Of a DNA stretch of 64,000 bases, positions 32,503 to 44,317 are shown one piece after another. Below the pieces are notes generated by a model. The model was not told the origin of the DNA, did not search any database, and worked only from the letters and a program-made list of their open reading frames with translations. Origin of the DNA: Closterium sp. NIES-65 (lineage: Eukaryota; Streptophyta; Zygnematophyceae; Desmidiales; Closteriaceae); contig CANXME010002549.1 of the NCBI GenBank assembly GCA_948144175.1, forward strand, positions 1,951,501 through 2,015,500, given 5' to 3'. Made by a program: the position numbers and the translations under genes. Each line of letters starts with the position of its first letter. Position 1 is the stretch's first letter.

Positions 32503-35500
32503 ATGGCGGGCAACACCTCGGCGGTAGCTGGTGAATCTTCAGCCCAAGATCGTAGCGGCAGCCAAGATTCTGGTGTTTCTGCGCCAAGGGGAGCGCGAAC
32601 AAGCCAGGGCTCGCTGATCAAGGAGGTGCTGAAAAACTTCACCGTCGAGAAGTTCAATGGTGAGGGCTATGATGATTGGGCCTGGAAAATGCAACTTTAT
32701 TTCCGTCAGATCGGTTTGCTGAAACTAATGATTGGGGAGGAGCCTAGACCGAGTGACCCCGCCCTTCAGGAAGATTGGGACGAGCGCGCCTCGGCTGGCT
32801 ACTACTTGATGTCGCAGAGTTTGGAGCTGAACCAGCGTCACCACGTCATGCACCTGCTGCCGGAGGTTGAGTGCGGTCCGAAGGCGTGGACCGTGTTGAA
32901 GGAGCTGCACGCCCCGACCTCCGTTGTTGCAACATTGATGCTGGAGAGGGAGCTGTCCGCGTTGCGCCTGAGCGAGGGAGAGCCGGTGCAACCTGTCCTG
33001 GACAAATTGCGCGACCTCTACGCGAAGTTGGCGATCGCGGGAATCACCTACCCGGAGCAGACCAAGTGCCTGAAGATGCTCTCGCTGCTGCCGGAATCGT
33101 GGCTTCAATTCACGAGCGGATTGAGCCTGCCGCAGAACCAGAGCTCGTGGACACTCGAGTGGGTGCGGACAAAGATTCTAGAGGAGGACTTCCGTCGCCG
33201 CCAACTGAGGGGTGGAGATGACGGCAGCAGCGGCTACGGGATGCAAGGGAGCCGACGTGGCAGAGGACGTGGCTTCGGTGGTGCTGGACGCGGTGCAAAG
33301 AAGGACGACGACTCCAACGACCAACAAGGAGGTACCGGTTGGGGTCGCGGTGCGAAATCTGGACGTGGGGGCAAGTCGGGTGCTGGTGGCAAAATGAAAG
33401 GGAGTTGCTGGTATTGTGAGAAGGAAGGGCACCCCTGGTTTTTGTGCTATAAGAAACCCGATGGATGGACCCCCCAGAATCGTCACCAGGATGGCGGCGC
33501 GCGGAGGAACCAGAAAAACGGCGCCAACATGGTCGCTGATTCGTCCGACAACAACTCGAAGGGCAACGGCGGTGCGGAGAAGAAGAAAGAGCGCACAGCG
33601 GGCCAATTCTTCCATGTGGGAGACAAGGGGGAGCAAGGAGACGCATCTGCTAAGGTTGGAGCAGAGCTGCACCCCTTGGACTATTGGGTGTTGGACACAG
33701 GCGCTGCTTGGACAATGACGCCGCGCAAGGACCTGCTGGACCACGTACGCGCTGCACCGATCAACGAGGTGTGCTCCGCCTCTGGACACGCGCTGAAGGT
33801 GGCTGGTGCGGGACGAGCTGCGTTTAAGGGGGCGGATGGCAAGCCGGTGGTGCTGCACGACGTTCTTCTCGTTCCTGAACTCAAGGCCAACCTCATCTCC
33901 CTCCGTAAGCTTGGCAAGGCTGGGGTGAGCACTAGCACGGATGGGGCACGCACGTACAAGGGGCAGCTGGGCAATCGGGTGCTTTGGGATCTGCACGAGA
34001 GCACGGACGTGTACAGATCCATGTGGCAGCTGCCGGCGTTGGCGTGGCATGGTGGGGGGCAGGCTGGAGAGGGGTCTGCATCCCAGGGGGAGTGCAACGC
34101 CGTTGGAGGGGTTGGTGTGAAAGTGTCGGCCAGATCTGGGGAGACGGATTGGGCAACGGCACACCGACGCTTGGGGCATGTGGCAATGCCTTTGCTGAAG
34201 CAGCTGGAGAAGGATGGAGCCGTTAAGGGCTTGAAGCTGAACGGACAACCACCCGATGATAACTGTGAAATCTGTTTGCTCTCAAAGTTTACCCGTTTCC
34301 CCTTCCATAGTGTGGCTGGCAGGAGCAAGAAGCCGTTAGAGCTGGTCCACATGGACTTGGTGGGGCCGCTGCCGGTTCAGGGACACAAGGGGGAGCGGTA
34401 CTTTCTGACCATAGTGGATGATTGGAGCAGGCTTATGTGGGCATATCTGCTGAAGCAGAAGGACCATGCCGCCTCTATGATACGGGAAGATTGGCTGCCA
34501 TTCGTCGAGAAGCAAGCGGAGTGTGTGGTGAAGCGGATTAGGACAGATCGGGGTGGTGAGTTCCTTGGAGCTGAGATGATGGCCTGGCTCAAGAAGCAGG
34601 GCATCCAGAGGGAGCTGACCACGGCTTACACCCCACAGTCTAACGGTGTAGCAGAACGGGCGAACCGGACAATTCTGGAGACAGCTAGGGCGCTGCTCAT
34701 AGAATCTGGGCTGGGCAACTCCATGTGGCCCCATGCTGTTCGGCACGCTACCGTCGCTAGGAACAGGGTACTCACAAAGGTTGGGGATGACTCGTGGGTG
34801 CCGTTGGAGAGGTGGCTTGGGAGGAAGCCGCCGGTGGACATGCTGAGGGTGTTTGGTTGCATGGCAGTCGCCCACGTCCCCAAGACCTACCGCAGTAAGT
34901 TGGGGGCGAGTGCAATCTGGTGTGTCCATTTGGGGCTGGCTGCTGAGAGCAAGGGATGGCTGCTGTGGGAACCTTCCAAGGGTGTGTTGTTTGACAGCAG
35001 GGATGTGAAGTTTGTTGAGGGCATGATGTATGGGAGCTGGGAGAAACAGCCGGAGGCCAGGGTGTCCCAGCAGATGGAGCAGATCACCATGCAGCTGGAC
35101 CTGACTCCTAGTGTGTGGGAGGAGGGAGAGGAGGCAGCTGCAAAAGATGGTGCTGGAGAGAAGGTGCAGGAGGCACCTGCCGGTGAAAACAATTGTGTGG
35201 AGACTAGCGGTAGCACTAGTGGAGCTGCTGGATCCGAGGGAGGAGAGCAGCAGCAGGGGAAAACTAAGAAGCCGAAGGGTGTTGTTATGAAGGGATGGGA
35301 GACACCCGTCTCCAGGCCAGGACGTACCCGTATGGCTACTAAGAAGCTGACCGCAGGAGCTGATGTAGCGGAGCAGCAGCTTGGGACAGAGAAGGCATTG
35401 CTGATTCTACCGCATGGCTATGACCCGGATGAGGAGGATGAGCCTGCGTACTGTTTTCTTGCCCCTGCACCAGAGGAACCAGCTAGCATGGAGGAGGCAT

Positions 35501-37083
35501 TAGCTGGACCAGATAGGGACAAATGGCTGGCTTCTAGGGATGCTGAGTACCAGAGCCTGCTGGAGAATGGGACTTGGGAACTAGTGGTGCTGCCTGAGGG
35601 AAAGAAAGCGGTACAATGCAAGTGGGTGCTAAGGATCAAGACTGACGACAAGGGGCAGGTCACCATCTACAAGAGTAGGTTGGTGGCTAAGGGGTTTATG
35701 CAGAAGGAGAAGCGGGACTTCAATGAGATCTTTGCTCCCACAGCCAAAACCCCTACCCTTCGTGTCTTGTTGGCAGATGCAGCCGTTGGTGGGAAGTTCA
35801 TTATCCAGATGGATATATCAACGGCATTCCTCAATGGAATTTTAGAGGAGGAGGTGTTCATGACGCAGCCGCCTGGGTATGAGGATGGTACGGGCAGGGT
35901 GTGCAAGCTGAAAAAGTCTATCTATGGCTTGAAGCAGGCGCCACGCTGCTGGTACCAGAAGTTGGCAGCTGTTTTAGAGGAGATGGGATTCAAGACCAGC
36001 AGCTGTGATGAGAGCCTCTTTCTCAAGGGGGAGGGGGAGAAGCTGGTTCTGTTTCTGGTCTATGTGGACGACATTCTTCTCTTTAGCAGCAGCATGCAGG
36101 AGATCCAGAAGGTGCAGCAGCAGCTGATGGAGAACTTCAAGTGCAAGAACCTTGGGGAGGTAAAGTACTACCTCGGGATGCACGTAGAGAGGGATCCAGA
36201 TCACAGGTGGTTGAAACTGCACCAGGAGAAGTTAATCAAGGATCTGGGGGAGAAGCAAGGGATTAAGAATGAGCGCAAGGTTGCAACTCCCCTGCCAGCA
36301 GAATTCAAGCTTGTGAAAGCTGCAGAAGATGAAGGGGTTGAAGCCGAGGAGCAGCAGCAATTTCAGTCCTTGGTGGGCAGCCTCTTGTATGCAGCAGTTC
36401 ACACGAGGCCCGACATCTCATTCTCGGTTGGGCAGCTGGCTAGGGTGGTGCAGAAACCATCAGAGGAGCAGGTGGATGCAGCTGAGCGTGTGGTGAAGTA
36501 TCTGAACTCTCACCCAAGCATTGGAGTTCAGTATTCCGCATCTGCACAGGTGAAGCAGAAAGGGGTTGAGGTGCTGAAAGAGAAGGGGGAGAGGCTTGGA
36601 GAAGGCAAGCTCTTTCTCACTTGCTTTACCGATGCTACGTGGGCCTCTGAGAAGAAAGATTCTTCATCTGTGGGAGGATACATCTGCGTAGTAGGGGGAG
36701 GACCTGTTAGTTGGAGGTCCAAGAAGCAGACGGAGACAGCACTCTCTTCCGTGGAGTCAGAGTACATGGCGATGTTCCATGGGGTAAAGGAGGTGATTTG
36801 GCTGAGGAGGCTATTAGAGGAGATTGGCCAGGAACAAAAGATTGCTACGCCGCTGTTTTGTGATAGCAAGGGAGCTCTTGGGATGGCCAGGAACGCTGTG
36901 CTTCATGGGCTGAACAAGCACATGCGTATCAAGTGGCACTGGCTGCGTAAGGAGGTGAAGAGGGGGACGGTGAATCCGATCTACATCAAGACTCACCAGC
37001 AGCCAGCAGACTTCCTCACCAAGAGGCTTGCGGATGAGCCTCATTGGCGTTGTGTGCGCATGAGTGGAATGAGCATGAACTAG
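32503..37083 (+). CDS. Copia B1 gag-pol polyprotein, 1,526 residues
   Basis: Unbroken polyprotein starting MAGNTSAVAGESSAQDRS shortly after the primer site. gag of the UBN2/DUF4219 type occupies ~residues 35-220, with a normal zinc knuckle CWYCEKEGHPWFLC at ~302. Protease has LDTGAAWTM at ~397. The integrase zinc site HRRLGH...CEIC is at ~550-590, and its core has HMDLVGPL, RTDRGGEF and VAERANR at ~613-716. Reverse transcriptase has YVDDILLF at ~1187, followed by RNase H with DATWAS and ESEYMA. It is clearly a different lineage from family A (different gag, long LTR, ordinary knuckle). Confidence 0.95.
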   Translation: MAGNTSAVAGESSAQDRSGSQDSGVSAPRGARTSQGSLIKEVLKNFTVEKFNGEGYDDWAWKMQLYFRQIGLLKLMIGEEPRPSDPALQEDWDERASAGYYLMSQSLELNQRHHVMHLLPEVECGPKAWTVLKELHAPTSVVATLMLERELSALRLSEGEPVQPVLDKLRDLYAKLAIAGITYPEQTKCLKMLSLLPESWLQFTSGLSLPQNQSSWTLEWVRTKILEEDFRRRQLRGGDDGSSGYGMQGSRRGRGRGFGGAGRGAKKDDDSNDQQGGTGWGRGAKSGRGGKSGAGGKMKGSCWYCEKEGHPWFLCYKKPDGWTPQNRHQDGGARRNQKNGANMVADSSDNNSKGNGGAEKKKERTAGQFFHVGDKGEQGDASAKVGAELHPLDYWVLDTGAAWTMTPRKDLLDHVRAAPINEVCSASGHALKVAGAGRAAFKGADGKPVVLHDVLLVPELKANLISLRKLGKAGVSTSTDGARTYKGQLGNRVLWDLHESTDVYRSMWQLPALAWHGGGQAGEGSASQGECNAVGGVGVKVSARSGETDWATAHRRLGHVAMPLLKQLEKDGAVKGLKLNGQPPDDNCEICLLSKFTRFPFHSVAGRSKKPLELVHMDLVGPLPVQGHKGERYFLTIVDDWSRLMWAYLLKQKDHAASMIREDWLPFVEKQAECVVKRIRTDRGGEFLGAEMMAWLKKQGIQRELTTAYTPQSNGVAERANRTILETARALLIESGLGNSMWPHAVRHATVARNRVLTKVGDDSWVPLERWLGRKPPVDMLRVFGCMAVAHVPKTYRSKLGASAIWCVHLGLAAESKGWLLWEPSKGVLFDSRDVKFVEGMMYGSWEKQPEARVSQQMEQITMQLDLTPSVWEEGEEAAAKDGAGEKVQEAPAGENNCVETSGSTSGAAGSEGGEQQQGKTKKPKGVVMKGWETPVSRPGRTRMATKKLTAGADVAEQQLGTEKALLILPHGYDPDEEDEPAYCFLAPAPEEPASMEEALAGPDRDKWLASRDAEYQSLLENGTWELVVLPEGKKAVQCKWVLRIKTDDKGQVTIYKSRLVAKGFMQKEKRDFNEIFAPTAKTPTLRVLLADAAVGGKFIIQMDISTAFLNGILEEEVFMTQPPGYEDGTGRVCKLKKSIYGLKQAPRCWYQKLAAVLEEMGFKTSSCDESLFLKGEGEKLVLFLVYVDDILLFSSSMQEIQKVQQQLMENFKCKNLGEVKYYLGMHVERDPDHRWLKLHQEKLIKDLGEKQGIKNERKVATPLPAEFKLVKAAEDEGVEAEEQQQFQSLVGSLLYAAVHTRPDISFSVGQLARVVQKPSEEQVDAAERVVKYLNSHPSIGVQYSASAQVKQKGVEVLKEKGERLGEGKLFLTCFTDATWASEKKDSSSVGGYICVVGGGPVSWRSKKQTETALSSVESEYMAMFHGVKEVIWLRRLLEEIGQEQKIATPLFCDSKGALGMARNAVLHGLNKHMRIKWHWLRKEVKRGTVNPIYIKTHQQPADFLTKRLADEPHWRCVRMSGMSMN

Positions 37084-37125
37084 TATGAAATGATGGGGAT
37101 GCAGCCGGCAGGCTGAGGGGGAGTG

Positions 37126-38219
37126 TGTTGGGTGCAAATTCACATTGCACGACATCCTGCCGTCTGATTGTACGAGTATGCGTATGCGAATGCATTTGCG
37201 TGTGAATGGTATGTTCGTGTGTTTGTTTGCTTTCGCAATTTTCGCTTGAAGCATTTGCAGGTACTCGCACAATATGCGCTTCGGCATAACATTATACGCG
37301 CTATGAACAGTACAAGCAGAAAGGACGAGCTCGCAAAGGAACCCAAGATGGAAGCTTTGCGGTTCAACTTACTTGATTGCGCAGATTCAGTTCTATCCAA
37401 CTCGAAATTGTACTGTTTTGTTTGGTTGACTATAGTGTAGCAGGGCAGGCACTATAGGGGTACAATTTAGGTGAAGGTTGGATGTTGTTTGTCTGTATCT
37501 GCATGCTACAGGGCCAGGGGAAACCAGCGGAACCAGCATTTGGCTGGTTGGGCAAAGACAAAACAGGTTCTGTTTTTAGGACCTGAACCTGGTTGTTGTT
37601 TTCCCAGGTTGGAAAAACAGAACCAGAGGTTGTTTACCAACCTACCACCTGCTGTTTTGTCCAGCCAGGTTGGTTCTGTTGCTTGGAATTATTTGGGATG
37701 ATCCCTGGTTGTTCTCAGGTTCATTCCCAAGGTCCTTGCTAGCTAGAACTATTTATTCCTTCTCTGTTTGTACCTGGATATAGTCAAATTGATTCAAGCG
37801 AATTCCTTCCTTGCTGGAATTTCGTTTTCTACGCGATGCGACGGCGGAATGCTACCCGAGTCAACGCTAGTATGCTAGCACTCCAACGCTAGGCTAACGC
37901 TGTCCGAGCCATAACTTCGTAATGGCAGAACTTTTCGCGAGGCAACTTGGCTTATTTTAAAGCTCTTAGAGTGAGCTTCGATATAGCAAATTCTCAGCTT
38001 AATCCGGTCGACGGTCTGCACGATACGCTGCGCGACGTTCAAGGTACTCTTGCTGTTTTGACTAAGTCCCTCTTGATCCCTCTCTCTACAAACTCGGACC
38101 CGAGGATAGGGGCTGGTCTTGTACCAGGCACCCAAGGACCCTTGGAGGTGACCCCGAGGAGAGGTTTTAAGTTTGATAAAGTCTTAATAGCTTGAGTTTA
38201 TTAGGCCCTTACACCAACA
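37126..38219 (+). repeat. 3' LTR of Copia B1
   Basis: Same length as the 5' LTR, with about four differences in 1,094 positions. Confidence 0.95.
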
Positions 38220-38335
38220 AGCTGGTATCAGAGCTGCGTTATAGTGATCCTCGTTATAGGTAGCTATGGCGGGCAACACCTCGGCGGTAGCTGGTGAATC
38301 TTCAGCCCAAGATCGTAGCGGCAGCCAAGATTCTG
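38220..38335 (+). mobile_element. Second family-B interior fragment (116 bp)
   Basis: Repeats the primer site and gag start found at 32457-32572, then stops abruptly at family-A sequence. Together with B1 it gives LTR-interior-LTR-interior, the arrangement left by LTR-LTR recombination or a tandem element. Confidence 0.85.
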
Positions 38336-39440
38336 GGTGGATCACAACGTCACCACACATTCCGAGCACAAGTTCAAGGCCACAAGGCCAGTTCACATGC
38401 AAGATCGTATTTAAAGGTAAACAAGCAAGTGCAGGTATAGAAAGATCACAGTACAAGCAAGGTCAAGAAGTGAGCAAGTGAGGCCAAGTAGGCATAAGAC
38501 TCAGCATCATACACAAGCGCTGATGATCACAAGGCGGAAGTGCCTTGGTAAAGATATCAGCAGTGTTGGCCTCAGAGGCCACATAAGCAAGGCGCAGCTG
38601 ACCACGCTGCTGCAGCTCACGAGCAAGGAAGTAGCGAAGAGCAATGTGCTTCGTTCTGTGCTCCAGTCTGTGCTCCCGACACAAGGCCAGCATGGCCTTG
38701 TTGTCTACGTACAGAACTGGAGGGGAACAAGGCGGCTCTCCTAGGTCATTCAGCAGGTAGGTGAGCCAGCGTAGCTCCTGTGCAGCCATGGCCCACGCGT
38801 AGATCTCAGCCTCACAGCTGGAGCCGAGAACAGAAGACGAGCGGGTAGACCGCCACGAAATAGAGCCGGAACCAAGGCTGAAGGTGTAACCCTGTGACGA
38901 CCGCTGAGTAGCCTGGTCGTCAGCCCAAGAAGCGTCTGCGTGACCTGTGAGGACCACGGGACGTCGCCCTCCAAGCACTAGGCCCATGCCCGACGTACTG
39001 CACAAGTAGCGCAACACCCTCTTCGATTACACGACTACTAGTGCGAGCAGCACAAACAGGCGACGCAGGACGAGACGCAGGCTCACGACGCTCAGCAAGA
39101 CCTCCAGTAGGGCCAGTGTAGGGAGAAGGAGCAGGTAGGGGGGAGGCGGGCTGTAACTGGGACGGCGACTGGACAGGCTGTGGACACTCTAAGGGAGGAG
39201 CAGGACCAGTTGAGGGCGGGAGACCAAGAACTAGCTCAAGGAGCGGAACGAAGTACGGCCGCGGCCGTGCAGCGCCTCCAGAACCAGCAGGGACAGCACC
39301 AGTACCCTCAGCGGCAGCACCAGCGCCAGCAGCACCTCCAGCTCCAACAGCGCCAACTCCAGCACCCTCAAAAGCACCAGCGCCAGCAGCACCTCCAGTG
39401 CCAACACCCCCAGCAACTCCAGCTCCAGCAGGACCAGCAG
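38336..39440 (-). mobile_element. Rearranged family-A Copia fragment A2
   Basis: Minus-strand remnant corresponding to the 3' end of a family-A element (RNase H, matching 24240-24946 of A1). It is joined near 39020 to a piece matching the integrase-RT spacer (A1 from ~26406), so an internal stretch of ~1.5 kb is absent. It has no LTR and is broken. Confidence 0.85.
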
Positions 39441-42400
39441 CACCCCCGTGTAAATTGTCCCGTCCGCATTGGTACGGGCAGGGTGTGCAGATGCAGAGTA
39501 TTGAACTCCAATGCTTGGGTCAGAGTTTAGGTACTTCCCCACACGCTCAGCTGCATCCACCTGCTCCTCTGATGGATTCTGCACCACCCTTGCCAGCTGC
39601 CCAACAGAGAAAGAGGTGCCACGCCTCGTGTAAACCGCTGCATTTAAGAGGCTACCCACGAAGGGCTGAAATTGCTGCTGCTCCTCGGCTTCAATCCCTT
39701 CATCCTCTGCTTGAATTTTGCTGGCAGGGGAGTTGCAATGTTGCGCTCATTCTCAATTACGTACTTCTCCCCCAGATCCTTGATGAACTTCTCCTGGTGC
39801 AACTTCAACCACCTGTGATCTGGATCCCTCTTCACGTGCATCCCGAGGTAGTACTTTTCCTCCCCAAGGTTCTTGCACTTGAAGTTTTCCATCAGCTGTT
39901 GCTGCACATTCTGGATCTCCTTCATGCTGCTGCTAAAGAGAAGAATGTCGTTTTCAAGAAACAGCACCAGCTTCTCCCCCTCCCTTCTGAGAAAAAGGCT
40001 CTCATCACAGCTGCTGGTCCTAAATCCCATCTCCTCTAAAACAGCTGCCAACTTCTGGTACCAGCACCGTGGCGCCTGCTTCAAGCCGTAGATGGACTTT
40101 TTCAGCTTGCACACCCTGCTCGTACCATCCTCATACCCAGGTGGCATCTGCCAACAAGAGACGGAGGGTAGGGGGTTGGGTAGTGGGAGCAAAGATCTCA
40201 TTGAAGTCTTGATTCTTCTGCATAAACCCCTTAGCCACCAGCCTACTTTTGTAGATGGTGACCTGTCCCTTGTCATCGGTCTTGATCCTTAGAACCGACT
40301 TGCACTGTACCGCTTTTTCCCATCGGGCAGCACCACCAGATCCCATGTCCCATTCTCTAGCAGGCTCTGGTACTCAGCATCCCTAGAAACCAGCCATTCT
40401 CCCTATATGGTCCAGCTAATGCCTCCTCCATGCTAGCTGGTTCCTCTGGTGCAGGGGCAAGAAAACAGTAGGCAGGTTGATCCTCCTCATCCGGGTTATA
40501 GCCATGCGGTAGAATCAGCAATGCCTCCTCTGTCCCAAACTGCTGCTCTGCTACATCAGCTCTTGCACTCAACTTCTTAGTAGCCATACGGGTACATCCT
40601 GGCCTGGAGACGGGTGTCTCCCATCCCCTCATAACAACACCCTTCAGATTGTTAATTTTCCCCTGCTGCTGCTTTCCTCCCTTGGATCCAGCAGCTCCAC
40701 TAGTGCTACCGCTAGTCTCCACACCATTTCCTCCACCAGCAGGTGCCTCCTGCACCTTCTCTCCATCACCACCCTCTGCAGCTGCCTCCTCTGCCTTCTC
40801 CCACACACTAGGAGCCAGGTCCCGCTGCATGGTGATCTGCTCCATCTGCTGGGACACCCTGGCCTCCGGCTGTTTCTCCCACCTCCCATACATCATGCCC
40901 TCAACAAACTTCACATCCCTGCTGTCAAACAACACACCCTTGGAAGGTTCCCACAGGAGCCATTCCTTGCTCTCAGCAGCCAGCCCCAAATGCACACACC
41001 ATATTGCACTCGCCCCCAACTTACTGCGGTAGGTCTTGGGGACGTGGGCGACTGCCATGCAACCGAACACCCTCAGCATGTCCACCGGCGGCTTCCTCCC
41101 AAGCTACCTCTCCAACGGCACCCACGAGTCATCACCAATCTTAGTGAGGACCTTGTTCCTGGCCACGGTAGCGTGTTGGACAGCATGGGGCCACATCAAG
41201 TTGCCCAGCCCAGATTCTATGAGCAGTGCCATAGCTGTCTCCAGAATTGTCCGGTTCGCTTGTTCTGCTACACGGTTAGATTGTGGGGTATAAGCCGTAG
41301 TCAGTTCCCTGTGGATGCCCTGCTTCTTGAGCCAGGCCGTCATCTCAGCTCCAAGGAACTCACCACCTCGATCTGTCCTAATCCGCTTCACCACACACAC
41401 TGCTTGCTTCTACATGAATGACAAGCAATCTTCCTGTATCGTAAAGGCGCCGTCGTCCTTCTGCTTCAGTGGATATGCCCACATAAGCCTGCTCCAAACG
41501 TCCACTATGGTCAGAAAGTACCGCTCCCCTTTGTGCCCCTGAACCGGCAGCGGCCCCACCAAGTCCATGTGGACCAACTCTAAAGGCTTCTTGCTCCTGC
41601 CAGTCACACTATGGAAGGGGAAACGGGTGAATTTGGATAGCAAGCATATTTCACAGTTGTCATCACGTGACTGGCCATTCAGCTTCAGACTCTTGACGAC
41701 CCCATCCTTCTCCGGCTGCTTCAACAAAGGCATTGCTACATGCCTCAAGCGTCGGTGTGCCGTTGCCCAATCCGTCTCCCCAGATCTGGCCGACACTTTT
41801 ACACCAACCCTTTCAACGGCGTTGCACTTCCCCTGGGATGCAGACCCCTCTCCAGCCTGCCCCTCACTGTGCCACGCCAATGCCGGCAGCTGCCACATGG
41901 GTCTGTACACGTCTCTGCTCTCGTGCAGATCCCAAAGCACCCGATTGCCCAGCTGCCCCTTGTACGTGCATGCCCCATCCGTGCTAGTGCTCACCCCAGC
42001 CTTGCTAAGCTTACGGAGGGAGATGAGGTTGGCCTTGAGATCAGGAACGAGGAGAACGTCGTGCAGCACCACCGGCTTGCCATCCGCTCCCATAAACGCA
42101 GCTCATCCCGCACCAGCCACCTTCAGCGCGTGTCTAGAGGCGGAGCACACCTCGTTGATCGGTGCAGCGCGTACGTGGTCCAGCAGGTCCTTGCGCGGCG
42201 TCATCGTCCAAGCAGCGCCCGTGTCCAACACCCAATAGTTTAGGGGGTGCAGCTCTGCTCCAACCTTAGCAGAGGCGTCTCCTTACCCCCTCTGCTCTCC
42301 AATATGGAAGAACTGGCTCGCGGTGCGCTCCTTCTTCTTCTCCGCACTGCCGTTGCTTTTCGGGTTGTTGTCGAACAAATTGGCGACCATGTTCGCGCCG

Positions 42401-43455
42401 TTTTTCTTCTTCCTCTGCCATCCTGGTGACGATTCTGGGGGGTCCATCCATCGGGTTTCTTATAAAACAAAAACTTGGGGTGCCCCTCCTTCTCACAATA
42501 CCAGCAACTCCCTTTTATTTTGCCACCAGCACCCGACTTGCCCCCTAGTCCAGATTTCGCACCGCGACCCCAACCGGTACCTCCTTGTTGGTCGTTGGAG
42601 TCGACGTCCTTCTTTGCACCGCGTCCAGCACCACCGAAGCCACGTCCTCTGCCACGTCAGCTCCCTTGCATCCCATAGCCGCCGCTGCCGTCGTCTCCAC
42701 CCCTCAGTTGGCGGCGACGGAAGTCCTCCTCCAGAATCTTTGTCCGCACCCACTCGAGTGTCCAAGAGCTCTGGTTCTGCGGAAGGCTCAATCCGCTTGT
42801 GAATTGAAGCCACGATTCCTTCAGCAGCGAGAGCATCTTCAGGCACTTGGTCTGCTCCGGGTAGGTGATTCCCGCGGTCGCCAACTTCGCGTAGAGGTCG
42901 CGCATCTCGTCCAGGACAGGTTGCACCAGCTCTTTCTCGCTCAGGCGCAACGCGGACAGCTCCCTCTTCAGCATCAACATTGCAATAACGGAGGTCGGGG
43001 CGTGCAGCTCTTTCAACACGGTCCACGTCTTCGGACCGTACTCAACCTCCGGCAGCAGGTGCATGACGTGGTGACGTTGGTTCAGCTCCAAACTCTGCGA
43101 CATCAAATAGTAGCCAGCCGAGGAGCGCTCGTCCCAATCTTCCTGCAGCGTGGGGTCACTCAGTCTAGGCTCCTCCCCAATCATTAGTTTCAGCAAACCG
43201 ATCTGATGGAAATAAAATTGTATTTTCCAGGCCCAATCATCATAGCCCTCACCATTGAACTTCTCGATGGTGAATTTTTTCAAAACCTCCTTGATTAGGG
43301 AGCCCTGGTTTGTTCCCGCTCCCCTTGGCGCTGAAACACCAGAATCTTGGCTGCCGCTACGATCTTGGGCTGAAGATTCACTAGCTCCCGTCGATGTATT
43401 GCCCGCCATAGCTACCTATAACGAGGATCACTATAACGCAGCTCTGATACCAGCT

Positions 43456-44185
43456 TGTTGGTGTAAGGGCCTAATAAACTCAAGCTACTAAGACTTAATC
43501 AAACTAAAAACCTCTCCTCGGGGTCACCTCCAAGGGTCCTTGGGTGCCTGGTACAAGACCAGCCCCTATCCTCGGATCCGAGTTTGTAGAGAGAGGAGTC
43601 AAGAATGACTTGGCCAAAATAATAAGAGTACCTTGAACGTCGCGCAGCGTATCGTGCAGACCGTCGATCGGATTAAGCTGAGAATTTCCTACATCGAAGC
43701 TCGCTTCAAGAGCTTTAAAATAAACCAAGTTGCCTCGCGAAGTTCTACCATTACGAAGTTATGCCTTGGACAGCGTTGGCCTATGGTTAGAGTACTAGCG
43801 TACTAGCGTTGAATTGGGTAGCATTCGAACGTCGCACCGCGTAGAAACCAAATTCCAGGAAGGGAGGAATTCGCTTGAATCAAATTTACTATATCCATGT
43901 ACAAACAGAGAAGGAATACCTAGTTATAGCTAGCAAGGACCTTGGGAATCAACCTGGGAACAACCAGGGATGATCCCAAATAATTCCAAGCAACAGAATC
44001 AACCTGGCTGGACAAAACAGCAGGTGGTAGGTTGGTAAACAACCTCTGGTTCTGTTTTTCCAACCTGGGAAAACAACAACCAGGTTTAGGTCCTAAAAAC
44101 AGAAGCTGTTCTGTCTTTGCCTAACCAGCCAAATGCTGGTTCCGCTGGTTTCCCCCGGCCCTGTAGCATGCAGATACAGACAAAC
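43456..44185 (-). repeat. Copia B2 5' LTR, first part
   Basis: Starts TGTTGGTGTAAGG, the reverse complement of the B1 LTR end. It is cut at CAAAC by insertion of A3. Confidence 0.88.
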
Positions 44186-44317
44186 TGTCAGAACATTATA
44201 GCTTACTTATTTGTGTAGGCTATAGTGGGGTATCCCATAGGGGGTACAACCCAATTAGGGTTTCCTATTTGTACTCACTTCGTTCATAGTCATTTCATTC
44301 TCGTTCATATTTTCTCA
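44186..44317 (+). repeat. 5' LTR of Copia A3
   Basis: 132 bp, preceded by target duplication CAAAC and followed directly by the primer site. Confidence 0.95.

Larger units (their letters stand above)
31363..38219 (+). mobile_element. Ty1/Copia retrotransposon B1, family B (looks whole, young)
   Basis: LTRs of 1,094 bp at 31363-32456 and 37126-38219, both TGTTGG...CCAACA and differing at about four sites, so insertion was recent. The primer site TGGTATCAGAGC starts at 32460, and the purine tract GCTGAGGGGGAG lies just before the 3' LTR. gag-pol is a single open frame. The left flank is the last bases of the A1 LTR. On the right the sequence continues with 116 bases of a second family-B interior (38220-38335), so no target duplication can be matched. 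Confidence 0.95.
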
